Shown here piece by piece: positions 9,539 to 19,635 of a stretch of DNA of 64,000 nt (its first letter is position 1; every line of letters starts with the position of its first letter). The notes below the pieces were generated by a model. That model saw only the letters and a program-made list of their open reading frames with translations. It was not told where the DNA came from and searched no databases. The DNA is from Papaver somniferum (Eukaryota > Streptophyta > Magnoliopsida > Ranunculales > Papaveraceae), in assembly GCF_003573695.1 (NCBI RefSeq), contig NC_039363.1, positions 167,106,747 through 167,170,746 on the forward strand. The letters are read 5' to 3'. Both the position numbers and the translations under genes were made by a program.

Positions 9539-10370
9539 TAGGAATTACCAATAGGTACCATTATAGTGTTCTTAGTTAGCGACAGGTCCACCCATTAAAG
9601 CCCACTAATCAGAGGTCCATAATTAAAAGAAAACATGAAAATTGACCAAATTTTTTAAGCCCAGGTCCTGTACACGTGCGGGACCAAAGATGTGTATTTC
9701 AAAAATTCCTAAAATAACCTTCACCTAACAAATAACATTTTAAGTTTTCTATATTCTTTATCAAAAAAATTCAGATCGGTTTTCTTCTCTCCTTTCTCTT
9801 TCTTCTGCTGTTGTTGGTGCTGGTGAATTTAGACGTAGGGTATCTGAAGGTCGTCCTCTTTTTGCAGGTATGTTATCTAATCTTTTCTATAATGTTTGTT
9901 TTTGTTTTCTGTTATGCTTTCAACTGAATCATAAATATTAGATCGATTTCATGATTTTGGTAACTCGATTATAATGATGTTCTCTATGTTAGTGATTTCT
10001 GTGATTTACATTGTTTATATTTCTATTTGTGAATTGCTTTTTTTGTTTTTGTTTTTATAAATCTTCTTTGTGATTGTTCGATTCTGTTGTTTCTCATAGA
10101 TTCTTAAAAAAGTGAGAGATCTATGCTTTCGATTTCATTTTCTTTTCTGTTTCGCTTCAAAATCAGGCTTGTTTATACTTTCAGATCGTATTATCCAGCA
10201 GTACATATACAGAATACTCATATAACTCGGTCGTTTTTGTTCTTTTTTATGAATCTTGTTCATATTTATTCTGTTATTTGGTTAGATTATCATGTTTTTA
10301 ATGATTTTAGCTATCGATTTTATTATTTTTCTGTTTTCGATTTGTTTGTACTTTCATATCGTATTATCCA

Positions 10371-10715
10371 TCAGTACATATATGGAATACTCATAGAAGT
10401 TGCTCTTAGATTCTGGTTCTTTCATAGATCTCTCATTTTTTTTAGTTTGATCCATCAGTACGTATGTGAAATACCGTATTATGTGCTTCCATTTTGTTGT
10501 TTCTCATAGATTCTTAATTATTCTTGTCATGAAGTTGATTTGTAGTTCATGAAACTGCAGTACATATATGACATACTCATAGAAACTTCTCTTAGATTTT
10601 GTTTCTTTCATAGATCTCTCACTTTTTTAGTTTGATCCATCAGTACATATGTGAAATACCGCATTATGTGCTTCGATTTTGTTGTTTCTCATAGATCCTT
10701 AATTATTCTTTTTTT
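10371..10715. repeat. Duplicated ~185-bp segment inside MULE-C
   Basis: Two copies of a segment containing CAGTACATATATG, ACTCATAGAA, TTTCATAGATCTCTCA and TTTTGTTGTTTCTCATAGAT, starting near 10373 and 10558. A third, partial copy begins near 10080-10210. Reading frames here are not recognisable proteins. Confidence 0.8.
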
Positions 10716-12264
10716 ATCAACTCTATATACAACTAAATGGTTAACCATTTCTTTATTTTTCCTTTGCAGGAAGAGTCGACCAAAGATGAGAAAAATGCTA
10801 TTGAAAAATCGCCACAATAATAGGGATTTTCCGGTGTAGAATGATTGCTCTCACAGGTTTGGTTCAGTTAATATGTTAACTTAACTTTCTTATTTATCAT
10901 CTGGACAGTTGTTAATGCTGACTAAGTTGAACACATCAGATGAAACAATGGTTTTGATAAAGCTTAGGAAATGAGCATAAATTGGAGACATGGCGTAAAA
11001 CTCAGGAATTGATTTAGATGTCTTTGAAAATAATTCTTCTTCAGTGGAACATTAATTGATTTTTTCCATGACCATTGTCTTCTATATTGATATTAGCTGA
11101 TTCAGGAGTTTGGGTTTTGTTATTTTATTATTCTATCGAGTATATATTTCCATGACAATAATAGAGCCTTGCAAGCAGATTAAATTTATTAATATGTGCG
11201 CATATCTGAGTTGCATAACAAATGTGACATAGAGAACTTCGTTGTTGGAACAGATGTGTACTTTTCTCAGTAACACTCAAGGTTGGGGTTCATTCATTGA
11301 TCCACCGAATTGCAATCCCTGTGCTTGCTTAGAACCATTTTTATTTTAGATGTTAAATTAATGCCTCCTGCGTTTCAGATTCGGCTCTTCTTAGATTTGA
11401 TTAAGCTACTATTGATAAAAAATTTCTCATTATGTGGTAAAAATCGACAGGTAAAATCTTTGATAACCTCCCATGGTAATTTGAATTTAGTTACACCCCT
11501 TTTAAATTCTTTATGGCTATGATTGAGGAAAACTACTAATGTTAGCTTCGGGGTAAAGCGCAGCTTATGCTGTAAATGTCTTCTCATTGTTGATACTAAT
11601 GTTTTTTTTCTTTTTCTTAATATATTAACTGTTTGTGTATTAGATGCTTTGGATTAATGGCAGGGGCATCAAGAATGCCAATTATGTGCTTCCAGTTTAG
11701 TTTTTTGGTTGTCGATTAACTGTAAGAAACTAGCAAAAACAAAAAACATAGTTGCACGACTTATTTCAGCAGAAGTAATATAGTTTTTCAGTTATATTAT
11801 GACTGGATTTCTATGAGATTGTTGCTTTTGTTGACCAGACTTCGATGTATTTCTGCAGGATTTATTGGTGGAGACCGCGAAAGAACAGGATGGCTCAGTC
11901 AGTAATATCACCGTGCAGCCCACATTTTTTCAGGTTCATTAAATTCTGGATTTATTGGTGGAGACCATTTGTCGTGCATTATGAGTTTTATTTGCATTGG
12001 TTTGTATGGTTCCTCAAATTAGACTCTGTGTGTTTGGGCATAAGTTATGGCCCCTATGATGAACGTTTTAATTTTTGTGTGTCTGCAGGCATTGACACTA
12101 GCAGTACGTAAAGCGAGTCAATCTATATGCAGTTAAGAAGAAAACGATAATAGAAGATCCTTGTTTTGCCCCCAGAAGCATGGCAATACAGTCGAAGAAA
12201 AATTATAATCATCACAATGTATGTGATGGAACACGTTTTCTAATTTATTTATCATTGATTCTTA

Positions 12265-12490
12265 CAGATTTGTACTCTACCTGGAAGCAGTGCAGCAAAT
12301 ATGTACTCGAATTTGTAAGCATTCAGATATATAATCGGATTTGTAAGCAGTACGACAGATATGAACTCAGATTTCTAAGCAGTGCGACAGATATGTACTC
12401 AAATTTGTAAGCAGTGTAGCAAATATGTACTCGAATTTTTAAGCAGTGTACCAGATATGTACTCAAATTTGTAAGCAGTGTAGACACACA
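12265..12490. repeat. Subterminal tandem array of ~34-bp units in MULE-C
   Basis: About six diverged copies of a unit with GTAAGCAGTG followed by CAGATATGTACTC and AAATTT. The array lies about 130 bp from the right terminus, the same relative position as the 46-bp array of MULE-A although the unit sequences differ. Confidence 0.88.
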
Positions 12491-12632
12491 CGTTTGGTAG
12501 TAATGGGCATTATGGACATTTCCATGTTTTAATTAATTTTGGACCTCCGGATAAAAAAAATATCCGATTGGACCCTACTATAAATAACTATATGGGCCTA
12601 GGACCAAACAAGAAATTTTCCGGAAAGGAACG

Positions 12633-13696
12633 GAAACTTCTCTGTAAAATCAGCTTACAAAAATATGTATGAAGATCAAGACAACTCTGCTTCAGTAGGT
12701 CCGGGAATGGTTAAGCTTTATAAAACTCTTTGGAAACTGCCTCTTCTTCCCAGAATAAGGCAATTCTTGTGGAAAGCCGTTTCTTCTCTTCTCCCTACAA
12801 GGGACATTCTCAGCATCAAAGTCCCTGGAATTACCTCTCTTTGCCCTTTCTGTGAACAAGTGGATGAAACACCTTCACATGTCCTGATGGAATGTAATCT
12901 GGCCAGGGCAGTGTGGTTTTCAGTCACTGGATGGTCTACAGCGGATTCTTTTTCCTTCTCTGAATGGACACAAAGTTGGTTTGATGACCTTCAGGCCAAA
13001 AGGATCACAGTTAACGAAATCTGCAAAAGAGCTATTTTCGCTTGGTGTTTATGGTCTGATCGTTGTGAGAAGACCTTTCAGAATATTAACCCTTCTCCAG
13101 ATGGAACAATTCTAAGAGCCCGTAGCTTCATCAATGACCACATAGCTCATAAAAATACGCATCCTACCATTACTGATAAAGTTTTTCGTATGAATATTCA
13201 TTGGCTGCCTCCACCTGTTGATGTCATTACCATCAATGTCGATGGCTCTTACTTGTACTCTAATAACACTGGAGGAATTGGACTAATAGCTCGTAATTTT
13301 GCAGGTGAGCAGCAGGCAGCAGAATGCGTCTTTCTAGGAGAAATAAGGAATGCCGCGCAGGCGGAGTGTATGGCCTTGTGGGAAGCTGTTAACCTGGCAC
13401 AGAGGCTACAGCTGGTGAACGTACATTTTGAACTTGATGCCAAAACAGTAGTAGAAGCAGTGAACAACAATGCTGCCATAGAATGGCAATTATTCAATTT
13501 AGTCAAGGATATTCAGTCTTTTCTTAGAGTTTTTCGATACTGGAGATGTTATTACATTCCAAAGGAAGCCAATAAAGTTGCAGATGGACTCTCTAGATTA
13601 GCTAGAGAGAAAGCTCTCTCAGTTGCTTGGTCTACATTTTCGCCTGTGGAAATTAGAACTCAGCTGTCCGTAGACAATACTCATGTAATGATGTAA
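12633..13696 (+). pseudogene. LINE-1 ORF2 part 3: zinc-binding domain and RNase H
   Basis: An open frame of over 340 codons from the MULE-C junction to a stop at 13694-13696. It holds the RT-associated zinc-binding domain (LPLLPRIRQFLWKA, CPFCEQVDETPSHVLMEC, with a CxxC...H...C pattern) and then an RNase H-like domain: INVDGS (first Asp), QAECMALWEAV (Glu), HFELDAKTVVEAV (Asp) and YYIPKEANKVADGLSR (His position replaced by the P-K-E-A-N form common in plants, with the last Asp). This C-terminal part looks intact, but upstream damage makes the element inactive. Confidence 0.93.
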
Positions 13697-13749
13697 TTTA
13701 TTCATCAATACAATTCTTCTTCGCTTCAAAAAAAAAAAGGAAAAAGAAG

Positions 13750-14126
13750 TATCTTGATACCATGTAAAAAGAAAATCATTCAATTCATTCATAAACACGA
13801 TTTTGGTAGTATGAAAACCTTACACAATTATTCAAGTTCATAAGACATTCATCAAATCTATAGTATCTCCCCCAATTCTTGACCAACAACTCAACCCCTA
13901 CAAACATTTCGACTGATTTGGGACTCCAGAAAGACAAAATCATATCAGGTGGCCAAACCAGCCGAGTTTTTTTAAAGGCAATACCATGTAAAACTTAGGA
14001 AGGATATAAACGTGTCCGAGAGATTTCCATTATATTGTGATAAAGAGAGAACAAGGGTCTATCCTTACAGGATGAGCTGTTACAACAAAAGTACAAACAC
14101 CTCGCTCATAGTTCTCACAACTTCTT
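13750..14126. other. 3' flank of RPA43
   Basis: Contains the LINE-1 insertion flank and, on the minus strand, the presumed 3' UTR of RPA43. No other gene is seen. Confidence 0.5.
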
Positions 14127-14335
14127 TCAACGGTTTTGCTCATTGTTCACGGTTGTATCTTCAATAGACTCCTGAATCAAGCTCTGCCTTTTTACTTTTT
14201 CAGTCTCCCTTTTTGACTTCTTTGACCGGCGTCGCTCACTGTTCATAGTTGTATCTTCGCTACAGGCTCCTGAATCAAGCCCTGCCTTTACCTTACTAGT
14301 CTCCCTTTCTCTCTTGATGCTCCTACAATAGATAT
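14127..14335 (-). repeat. Tandem duplication in the last exon/3' UTR of RPA43
   Basis: Two ~100-bp copies on the minus strand, each with GGGAGACT, a GCTTGATTCAGGAG core, GAAGATACAAC and GTGAACA/ATGAACAGTGAGC. In the upstream copy GGCAGGGGCTTGA puts a stop in frame. With one G fewer the frame would run on to a stop at 14129-14127 and add about 50 basic residues. Confidence 0.85.
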
Positions 14336-16933
14336 TCCTGTTAGTGTGCCTTCCTCCTAATTTCTAAATGATAGTCTTTCAATGTGATTTTCCTACAAAT
14401 TCGAGATTGAATAGACCCACACATTTAAGTTAATGCACATAAATAAGAAAACGATGTTTCAAACCTCTCTGATTGCGAACCTTCTTCCGCATTTTTATCC
14501 AACCAATCAACGCCTCCAGTATGGAATGGAATCAAGGATCCTGATATGTGTAGTATTTCTTCATCAAAGCTACAAAAAGAAATTTACTATCAGCCGCATT
14601 CAAAAGGACCACAAAGAACTGTTTAGAGCTCAAACACAGAACTTGAAATGCAGATAATGTCAATGGCAAAATTATGACATTCATTGTTACTTATCAGTGC
14701 TAGGGAAATGCATAACAAAATTTCTCACCTCTTAACTAAAAAGCGAACTGTGCTCCCAACCTTGATCACATGTCGCTTGTGAGATCTACTGGCCAACAAT
14801 TCCTCACCGTGTTTCTAAATGAAATTTACATAAGATAAGTTAGATACATATTAAATGCACTCTAGCTAAAACCTATCCACCATAGTAAGTAATATTTTCA
14901 ACAGGGAGCTGAAACAAACAGCTAAAGATATGCGCTTACAATTTTATATCTGAAATCTTTACGAATATCTTCCTGTACTATGGAAACAGAAGAAAAGGCA
15001 AGGACGACAAGATTTATGGAGTCTTCTCCAATCCTCACCACCTTCCCTTCTGCAGTGACAATAGAATCACAAAATTATTCACTTTAACAACAGCATAGTT
15101 TAAGGTAAGAATCATAAGCACTTTTTAGAAAGTGTAGAACGAAAACAATTACACCTCTCAAAAAGTTGCTCAAAAATCAAAAGCGATGAAAAATGTAAGA
15201 TCAATAAAGTTAACAGAATCGGAAGGTAAAATCTCATACAAAGAATTCCATTTTCCGGAAGAAAAACCATCATGCTGCTTGATTACGATATTTTAAAAAA
15301 TAGTACTTCGTAAAGTCAAATTTACAGTAGGTCAAATAGAATATGAAATGTTTCCTAAACCTGATTTTTAATTGCTAAATTGCTGACCACCATCTTGGAT
15401 ATCATAGTTTCCTAAGCAAGATGATGCTAAATTGCTGACCACCATCTTGCTGAAGATTTGTCTTTCTAATTTAGAAGTTTGTGTATAATCTAAGTGAAGT
15501 TGTGAGCAGTGCTGCTGCCTCCAAAACTGTACATGCTCTAAGATAATTCAGACTTCACCCAGAAAGCAAACCACCTAGAATAAGAAAACTTTTACGAAAA
15601 CTAATGCACATTAGTTAAGTCATTGACAGCATTTGATGAAAAACATACAGATGATGAACAGCTACAGACAGATATCATATAAGCTAGACCAGAAGGGTAA
15701 AGTCTCAATTACCTACAAGCATGCCAGGCTTTGGAGAAAAAAGTAGCAGTTCGGCTCTCAACTTTACGCCATAGAAAGGATGGACTCCAGGAAGAATTCT
15801 TGCAGTTTCATTCCGAACCCCTACGTCATAAGCCAAAACAACACCATCAAACATTTCATTATACCTGAGAAAGAAAAACTTTCAATGTCAGTAAATAAAC
15901 TAAAATAACTTCCAATGTAGTAAATAAACTAAGCAACAAAATGACGATAGCTTCTATGATCTTCTAAAAATATGGGTATCACAAAGGTTATTCCAATATA
16001 AATGAACCAAAGCAGGGAACCCAACAGCAGCGATTCTGCCAATCACAAGCAGACAAGCAAAATTAAACAAAGTACACACTAGTGAAATTAAAACAGACTA
16101 GTGAAATTAAATGCAGCAATCACTTTTAAACATAACAAAGTCACAGAACCTGCAAACATATAATACAAATGGCTTTCTCTAATTTACTTATTTACATGAA
16201 AGGAGTTATCTGAGCAACACCATCATAATTGTAATTTTGTGGACATATCAAGATCCTGTTACTCTGCAACCCATCCCGTTCACGTTAATGAGGGAAACTA
16301 TATGGTACCGCTCGAAGATTGGACAAAATATCCATAAGAACGAACAGACTACGGAAATCCAAAAGGGCCATCATGCTGCTATTAACCTCCATAAGGTATA
16401 ATAATCCGCTTATAAATTTGGATTTCTAGGCTCCTTCTCAGAATACAGTGCTTAGAGCACACTCCATTTTTATGGAAAAAATAGACAAGTTAAACTCATT
16501 TTCAAATCTCAAGGTACTAAAGTCTGCACCTCTAAATCCTCTAAATTCTGCATCTAAGCCTTGCACTGATAGTAAAGACTAATAGTAGCAACCCTAATCG
16601 TTCAACTTTACAGTGTATGTATCCCACAAGAATTTGCCCAACCAATTGTGATCGCACTAGTGTAGGCTTCTAATTAGACAATTTTAACACAGTCAAAGCA
16701 AGCAATACAGTTACCAAATCAATCTTGTACGAAACCGAACTCGTTAAAAAACACCAAAAATGTTGAGTTATTCTAACGAATTCAATGATATTGAAATTCA
16801 GAACTATAAAAGAAAACACTTACTTGAAGAGCAATGAACTGAGTTCACGAAGAATGGCTTGAGAAACCTTATTCGCTTTTGAAGGGTGTATATATACAAC
16901 TAAATTCGCCTGTGAAGTTCTCAATCCCTCCAT
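14275..16933 (-). CDS. RPA43: DNA-directed RNA polymerase I subunit RPA43 (Rpb7-like), six exons
   Basis: Minus-strand exons assembled by eye: 16933-16824, 15864-15713, 15049-14940, 14814-14729, 14569-14465 and 14323-14275 (stop TGA at 14277-14275). All five introns have GT and AG ends and the phases agree, giving 203 residues. The N-terminal Rpb7-type domain has VVYIHPSKANKVSQAILREL, YNEMFDGVVLAYDVGV, and HPFYGVKLRAELLLFSPKPG. The OB domain has EGKVVRIGEDSINLVVLAFS, EDIRKDFRYK, SHKRHVIKVGSTVRFLVKSF and DEEILHISGSL. RPA43 forms the stalk of Pol I with its partner subunit, binds initiation factor Rrn3/TIF-IA, and acts in the nucleolus in 35S pre-rRNA synthesis. The plant Pol I form is also called NRPA7. 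The Lys/Arg-rich C-terminus is short and its end uncertain because the last exon region is tandemly duplicated. Confidence 0.9.
15372..15450. repeat. 55-bp tandem duplication in RPA43 intron 2
   Basis: The segment AAATTGCTGACCACCATCTT occurs twice, about 55 bp apart, inside the intron between exons 2 and 3. Confidence 0.85.
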
Positions 16934-17220
16934 TGAATTAGCTTAATAGTGATAATAAGCAAGAGCGGTACTAACAGATCTTTTTGTGAATGAATTCGGA
17001 AGATTAACAGAGAGATTCCAAACGCTTAAAACCCTAAACTGGCTAAAGTAAACCCTAAACGGTTAAGAGCTGTACTAACAGACTTTCGCGGATTTTTTCA
17101 GAATGAATTCGGAAGACTAACAGAGAGGGAAGGAGGGAGAGATACCGCTTTCCCTTTCTTAAAACCCTAGCCCTTCTTTTTTTTACTCAATCAACTTGGT
17201 TTTTGGATTGGGCTTTATAT
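16934..17220 (-). promoter_or_regulatory. RPA43 promoter/5' UTR with teloboxes and a site II element
   Basis: Three AAACCCTA-type telobox motifs lie upstream of the ATG (about 17029-17036, 17050-17058 and 17162-17169), and a TGGGCT site II-type motif lies near 17205-17212. In plants this pairing marks genes of ribosome production and translation, which fits a Pol I subunit. The region also carries a tandem duplication: GTACTAACAGA...GAATTCGGAAGA(T/C)TAACAGAGAG occurs at about 16967-17014 and 17071-17127, each copy followed by a telobox. Confidence 0.75.
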
Positions 17221-17800
17221 TGGACCTGATTTTTTGTACCTGGATTCGCTAGTGCGCTCGAGATAAAATGCTCCACGCTGAGGCCAGAGGCAGAGGGTAA
17301 GCTTGTGGTACTTAACTAAATCGATTCCGGTGGTGATGGCTTGACGAGGTGCACTGATTTGTCTTAGGTTTGGTTGTGGTGGTCAAAATGCCAGTTGTTT
17401 TTCAAAAGATTTTGGGTGACTTTTCCCAGTAGAGTGAGGATTTGGGTTCTAGTAATGAGAAATTGCTGCGTGGGACAATGACTCATGCCAAGTAATTCTA
17501 GGTTAAATTTTTTTAGAGGTGACTTGTAGTCTTTAAGGTCTTTGTCTTTGTTGTACGTAGTTGTTTGTTTGGGGTGGCTCTTCTTATTTTGTTGTTATGC
17601 TTAGGCAATTTCCTTCTTCTACCTTCTTTTCTTTCTTTTTTTAATAAATCTAATCATTTCACCTTTTAAAGAAAACATAAAGAAAACAAAAACAACCTCA
17701 TGTTATGGTAGAAGATTGACCCAGAAGATTGCACTCAAGTTTATGACAGTAGTATCACAGTTAGAACAAAATTGATTTATCCAAACCACTTCACAGAGGA
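17221..17800. other. Intergenic stretch with possible LINE remnants
   Basis: No gene recognised. The part 17540-17670 (T-rich, with AATAAATCTAATC and a following A-rich run) resembles the 3' end of a non-LTR element or a polyadenylation region on the plus strand. A segment ACAACCTCATGTT at about 17690 reappears at about 17855 inside LINE-2 ORF1. Confidence 0.35.
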
Positions 17801-18442
17801 GGTTGGTGGAACAATGCAGCTGGAGGGGTAACTTGGATTCGTTTTCATTGGGAAAAACAACCTCATGTTTTGTGTCCTAAATGTTTCACAATTGATCATA
17901 AAGATGAAGAATGTGATATTGTTGCTGATGAACTTAGAATAAGGAGATACACTATGAAGAATGCATAGCTTATATCTATGAACTGGTTGTAGCCTATGGA
18001 GTTGAAATCATTGAGGATTTGGATCAGTTGATTCAAAGAATTGTCGAAGCTAGTCGCATTCAAAGAGAACAAGAAGACAAAGAGCGGGACGAGAATAGGA
18101 GTAACAAGAGATCTAGAACTGATGATGACATTGTTAATGATGATGGAAATAACATGGAAAATAATATTGGTACCATTCCTCCTTCAACAAAGGCGGATGC
18201 AATGGAACATTACTCGATTGAGGATGGAAATAAAGACTCAGAGGAGTCTTCTCATGTGATGAATGGAGCACCTACTAAGCTGGTAATTCTTCATAAGACT
18301 CCTTTTAATACTTTTTGCATTAATTCTTATTTTCATCTCCAGTTAGAGTTTTACAGTTATTACGATACTCACTTTCTTAATAATCTACATGATTTAGTTC
18401 CGTACAATAACTTGAGTATCAATTTTAGTAATTTTATCTTGC
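17800..18442 (+). pseudogene. LINE-2 ORF1 remnant: CCHC-type knuckle and charged tail
   Basis: One frame reads GGVTWIRFHWEKQPHVLCPK, then CFTIDHKDEEC, a CxxC...H...C knuckle like that in plant LINE ORF1 proteins that bind nucleic acid. A stop follows. Another frame (18019 onward) encodes a highly charged, probably helical tail (QRIVEASRIQREQEDKERDE, basic NKRSR). The N-terminal domain typical of these proteins is not visible. Confidence 0.7.
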
Positions 18443-18450
18443 TTATCACT

Positions 18451-19630
18451 ATGAAAATTATGAGTTGGAACTTCCAAGGATTCTTAGGGAAAGGAAACAA
18501 GGGAGCATATTATGCACCTCAATAATCTTCATTCCCCAGACATCATTTTCCTATGTGAAACCAAGATAAATGATGATAGGATCCTTAAGCTTACTAATTG
18601 TCTAAGAATGCCTAACACTACTTATGTTCCTTCAGTTGGTCAAGCTGGTGGCATCGTCCTAATGTGGAAAGATGGTTTCTGTTTAGAAATTGTTAATTCC
18701 TCCTCCAGTATGTTTCATGCTCTTGTAACAAATGACCCTGCTAGAGGAAAATGGTTTCTCTCATGTGTCTATGGCACACCTTATAGAGAAAACCAAACTG
18801 CTCAATGGGAATACATTAAAAATCTAAGTAAATTAGTAAAGATTCCTTGGGTCCTTATAGGAGATTTAAATATCACTTTTGATATGTCTGAGAGAAATAC
18901 AAACACAAATTCTACCTCTGATGAAGTTATTGATCTTATTAGAGAAGCTGAATTGTTGGATTTAGGCTATAGTGGAAACCCTTTTACTTGGACTAGTAAT
19001 AGTCATGGAACTGGTAGAATCAAATCCAGACTAGATAGATCTCTAGTTAATAATGATTGCCTTATAACTTTCCCAGATTCCAAACTTCTCCATCTTCCTA
19101 TAAAAGGTTCAGACCATGCTCCTATTTTGCTGTCTTTGTATACTAATTTTGCAGATTCAAATAAAACATGGAAATTCTTTGAACATTGGCTGCAAAATGA
19201 CACCTGTGTAAATGAAATCAAGAATGCTTGGGTATCAAATACTGCAGGATTTGCAGCTTATATAATGTCTGATAAATTTTCAAACACTAGACATATTTTA
19301 TCACTGTGGAGTAAAAATATTTTTGGAAATATACAAGGAAGAATTACAGCACTGCAACAACAACTAGAACAACTGCAACATACAGATGTTCGAGGCATGC
19401 ATACTGAAAAGGTTTTAAACATTGAGAAGGAAATTGACTCACTAAATGAAGTACAAGCCTCCTCTTATATACAGAAGTCAAAGGATCATTATTACAATGA
19501 TTTGGACAAGAACACCAAGTATTTCCATTTCACAGCAAACCAGAGAAGGGTGAGAAACAAAATAGACTCTCTACAAGTTGTCGATGGCACATGGTGTCAA
19601 GATAAAAAATTCTATAGAAGAACTTCTTGT
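18451..19630 (+). pseudogene. LINE-2 ORF2: AP endonuclease domain
   Basis: Begins MKIMSWNFQGFLGK at 18451, then a one-base frameshift near 18510 moves to the long frame HSPDIIFLCETKINDDRIL. Endonuclease motifs follow in order: the catalytic Glu in FLCETK, WVLIGDLNITF (Asp-Leu-Asn), FTWTSNSHGTGRIKSRLDR and the terminal SDH in KGSDHAPIL. After this comes the linker to RT (NTKYFHFTANQRRVRNKI). The frame is cut at 19636 by the LTR insertion. Confidence 0.9.
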
Positions 19631-19635
19631 CTCAC

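Larger units (their letters stand above)
9539..12623. mobile_element. Non-autonomous MULE (MULE-C), 3.1 kb, same family as MULE-A
   Basis: Flanked by GAAAGGAAC at 9530-9538 and 12624-12632 (9-bp TSD; 10 bp match if the preceding G is counted). The left end TAGGAATTACCAATAGGTACC and the right end (inward) GGAAAATTTC and TTGTTTGGTCCTA match the termini of MULE-A. The inside has a CT-rich leader (9780-9815), intron-like sequence, a duplicated ~185-bp segment and a subterminal tandem array. No transposase is seen. Joining 9538 to 12633 restores the LINE sequence (WLLERN to NFSVKSAY). Confidence 0.9.
7571..13732 (+). mobile_element. 5'-truncated L1-type LINE (LINE-1), split by two MULEs
   Basis: A 17-bp duplication AAAAAAGGAAAAAGAAG lies at 7554-7570 and 13733-13749. 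The right copy follows a poly-A run (13728 onward), as expected for target-primed reverse transcription. The element begins inside the reverse transcriptase domain at QGDPLSPYLF, so it is truncated at the 5' end. ORF2 pieces are 7571-8161, 9002-9538 and 12633-13696; the gaps are MULE insertions. The order is RT, zinc-binding RT-associated domain, RNase H. It is the same family as the LINE at 17.8-32.8 kb (GMKISRSAPKINHLLFADDC is shared). Confidence 0.93.

Noticed and set aside
10123..10839. Phe/Tyr-rich ORFs of 128 and 62 codons in MULE-C
   Set aside because: They come from T-rich intron-like duplicated DNA; composition explains them.
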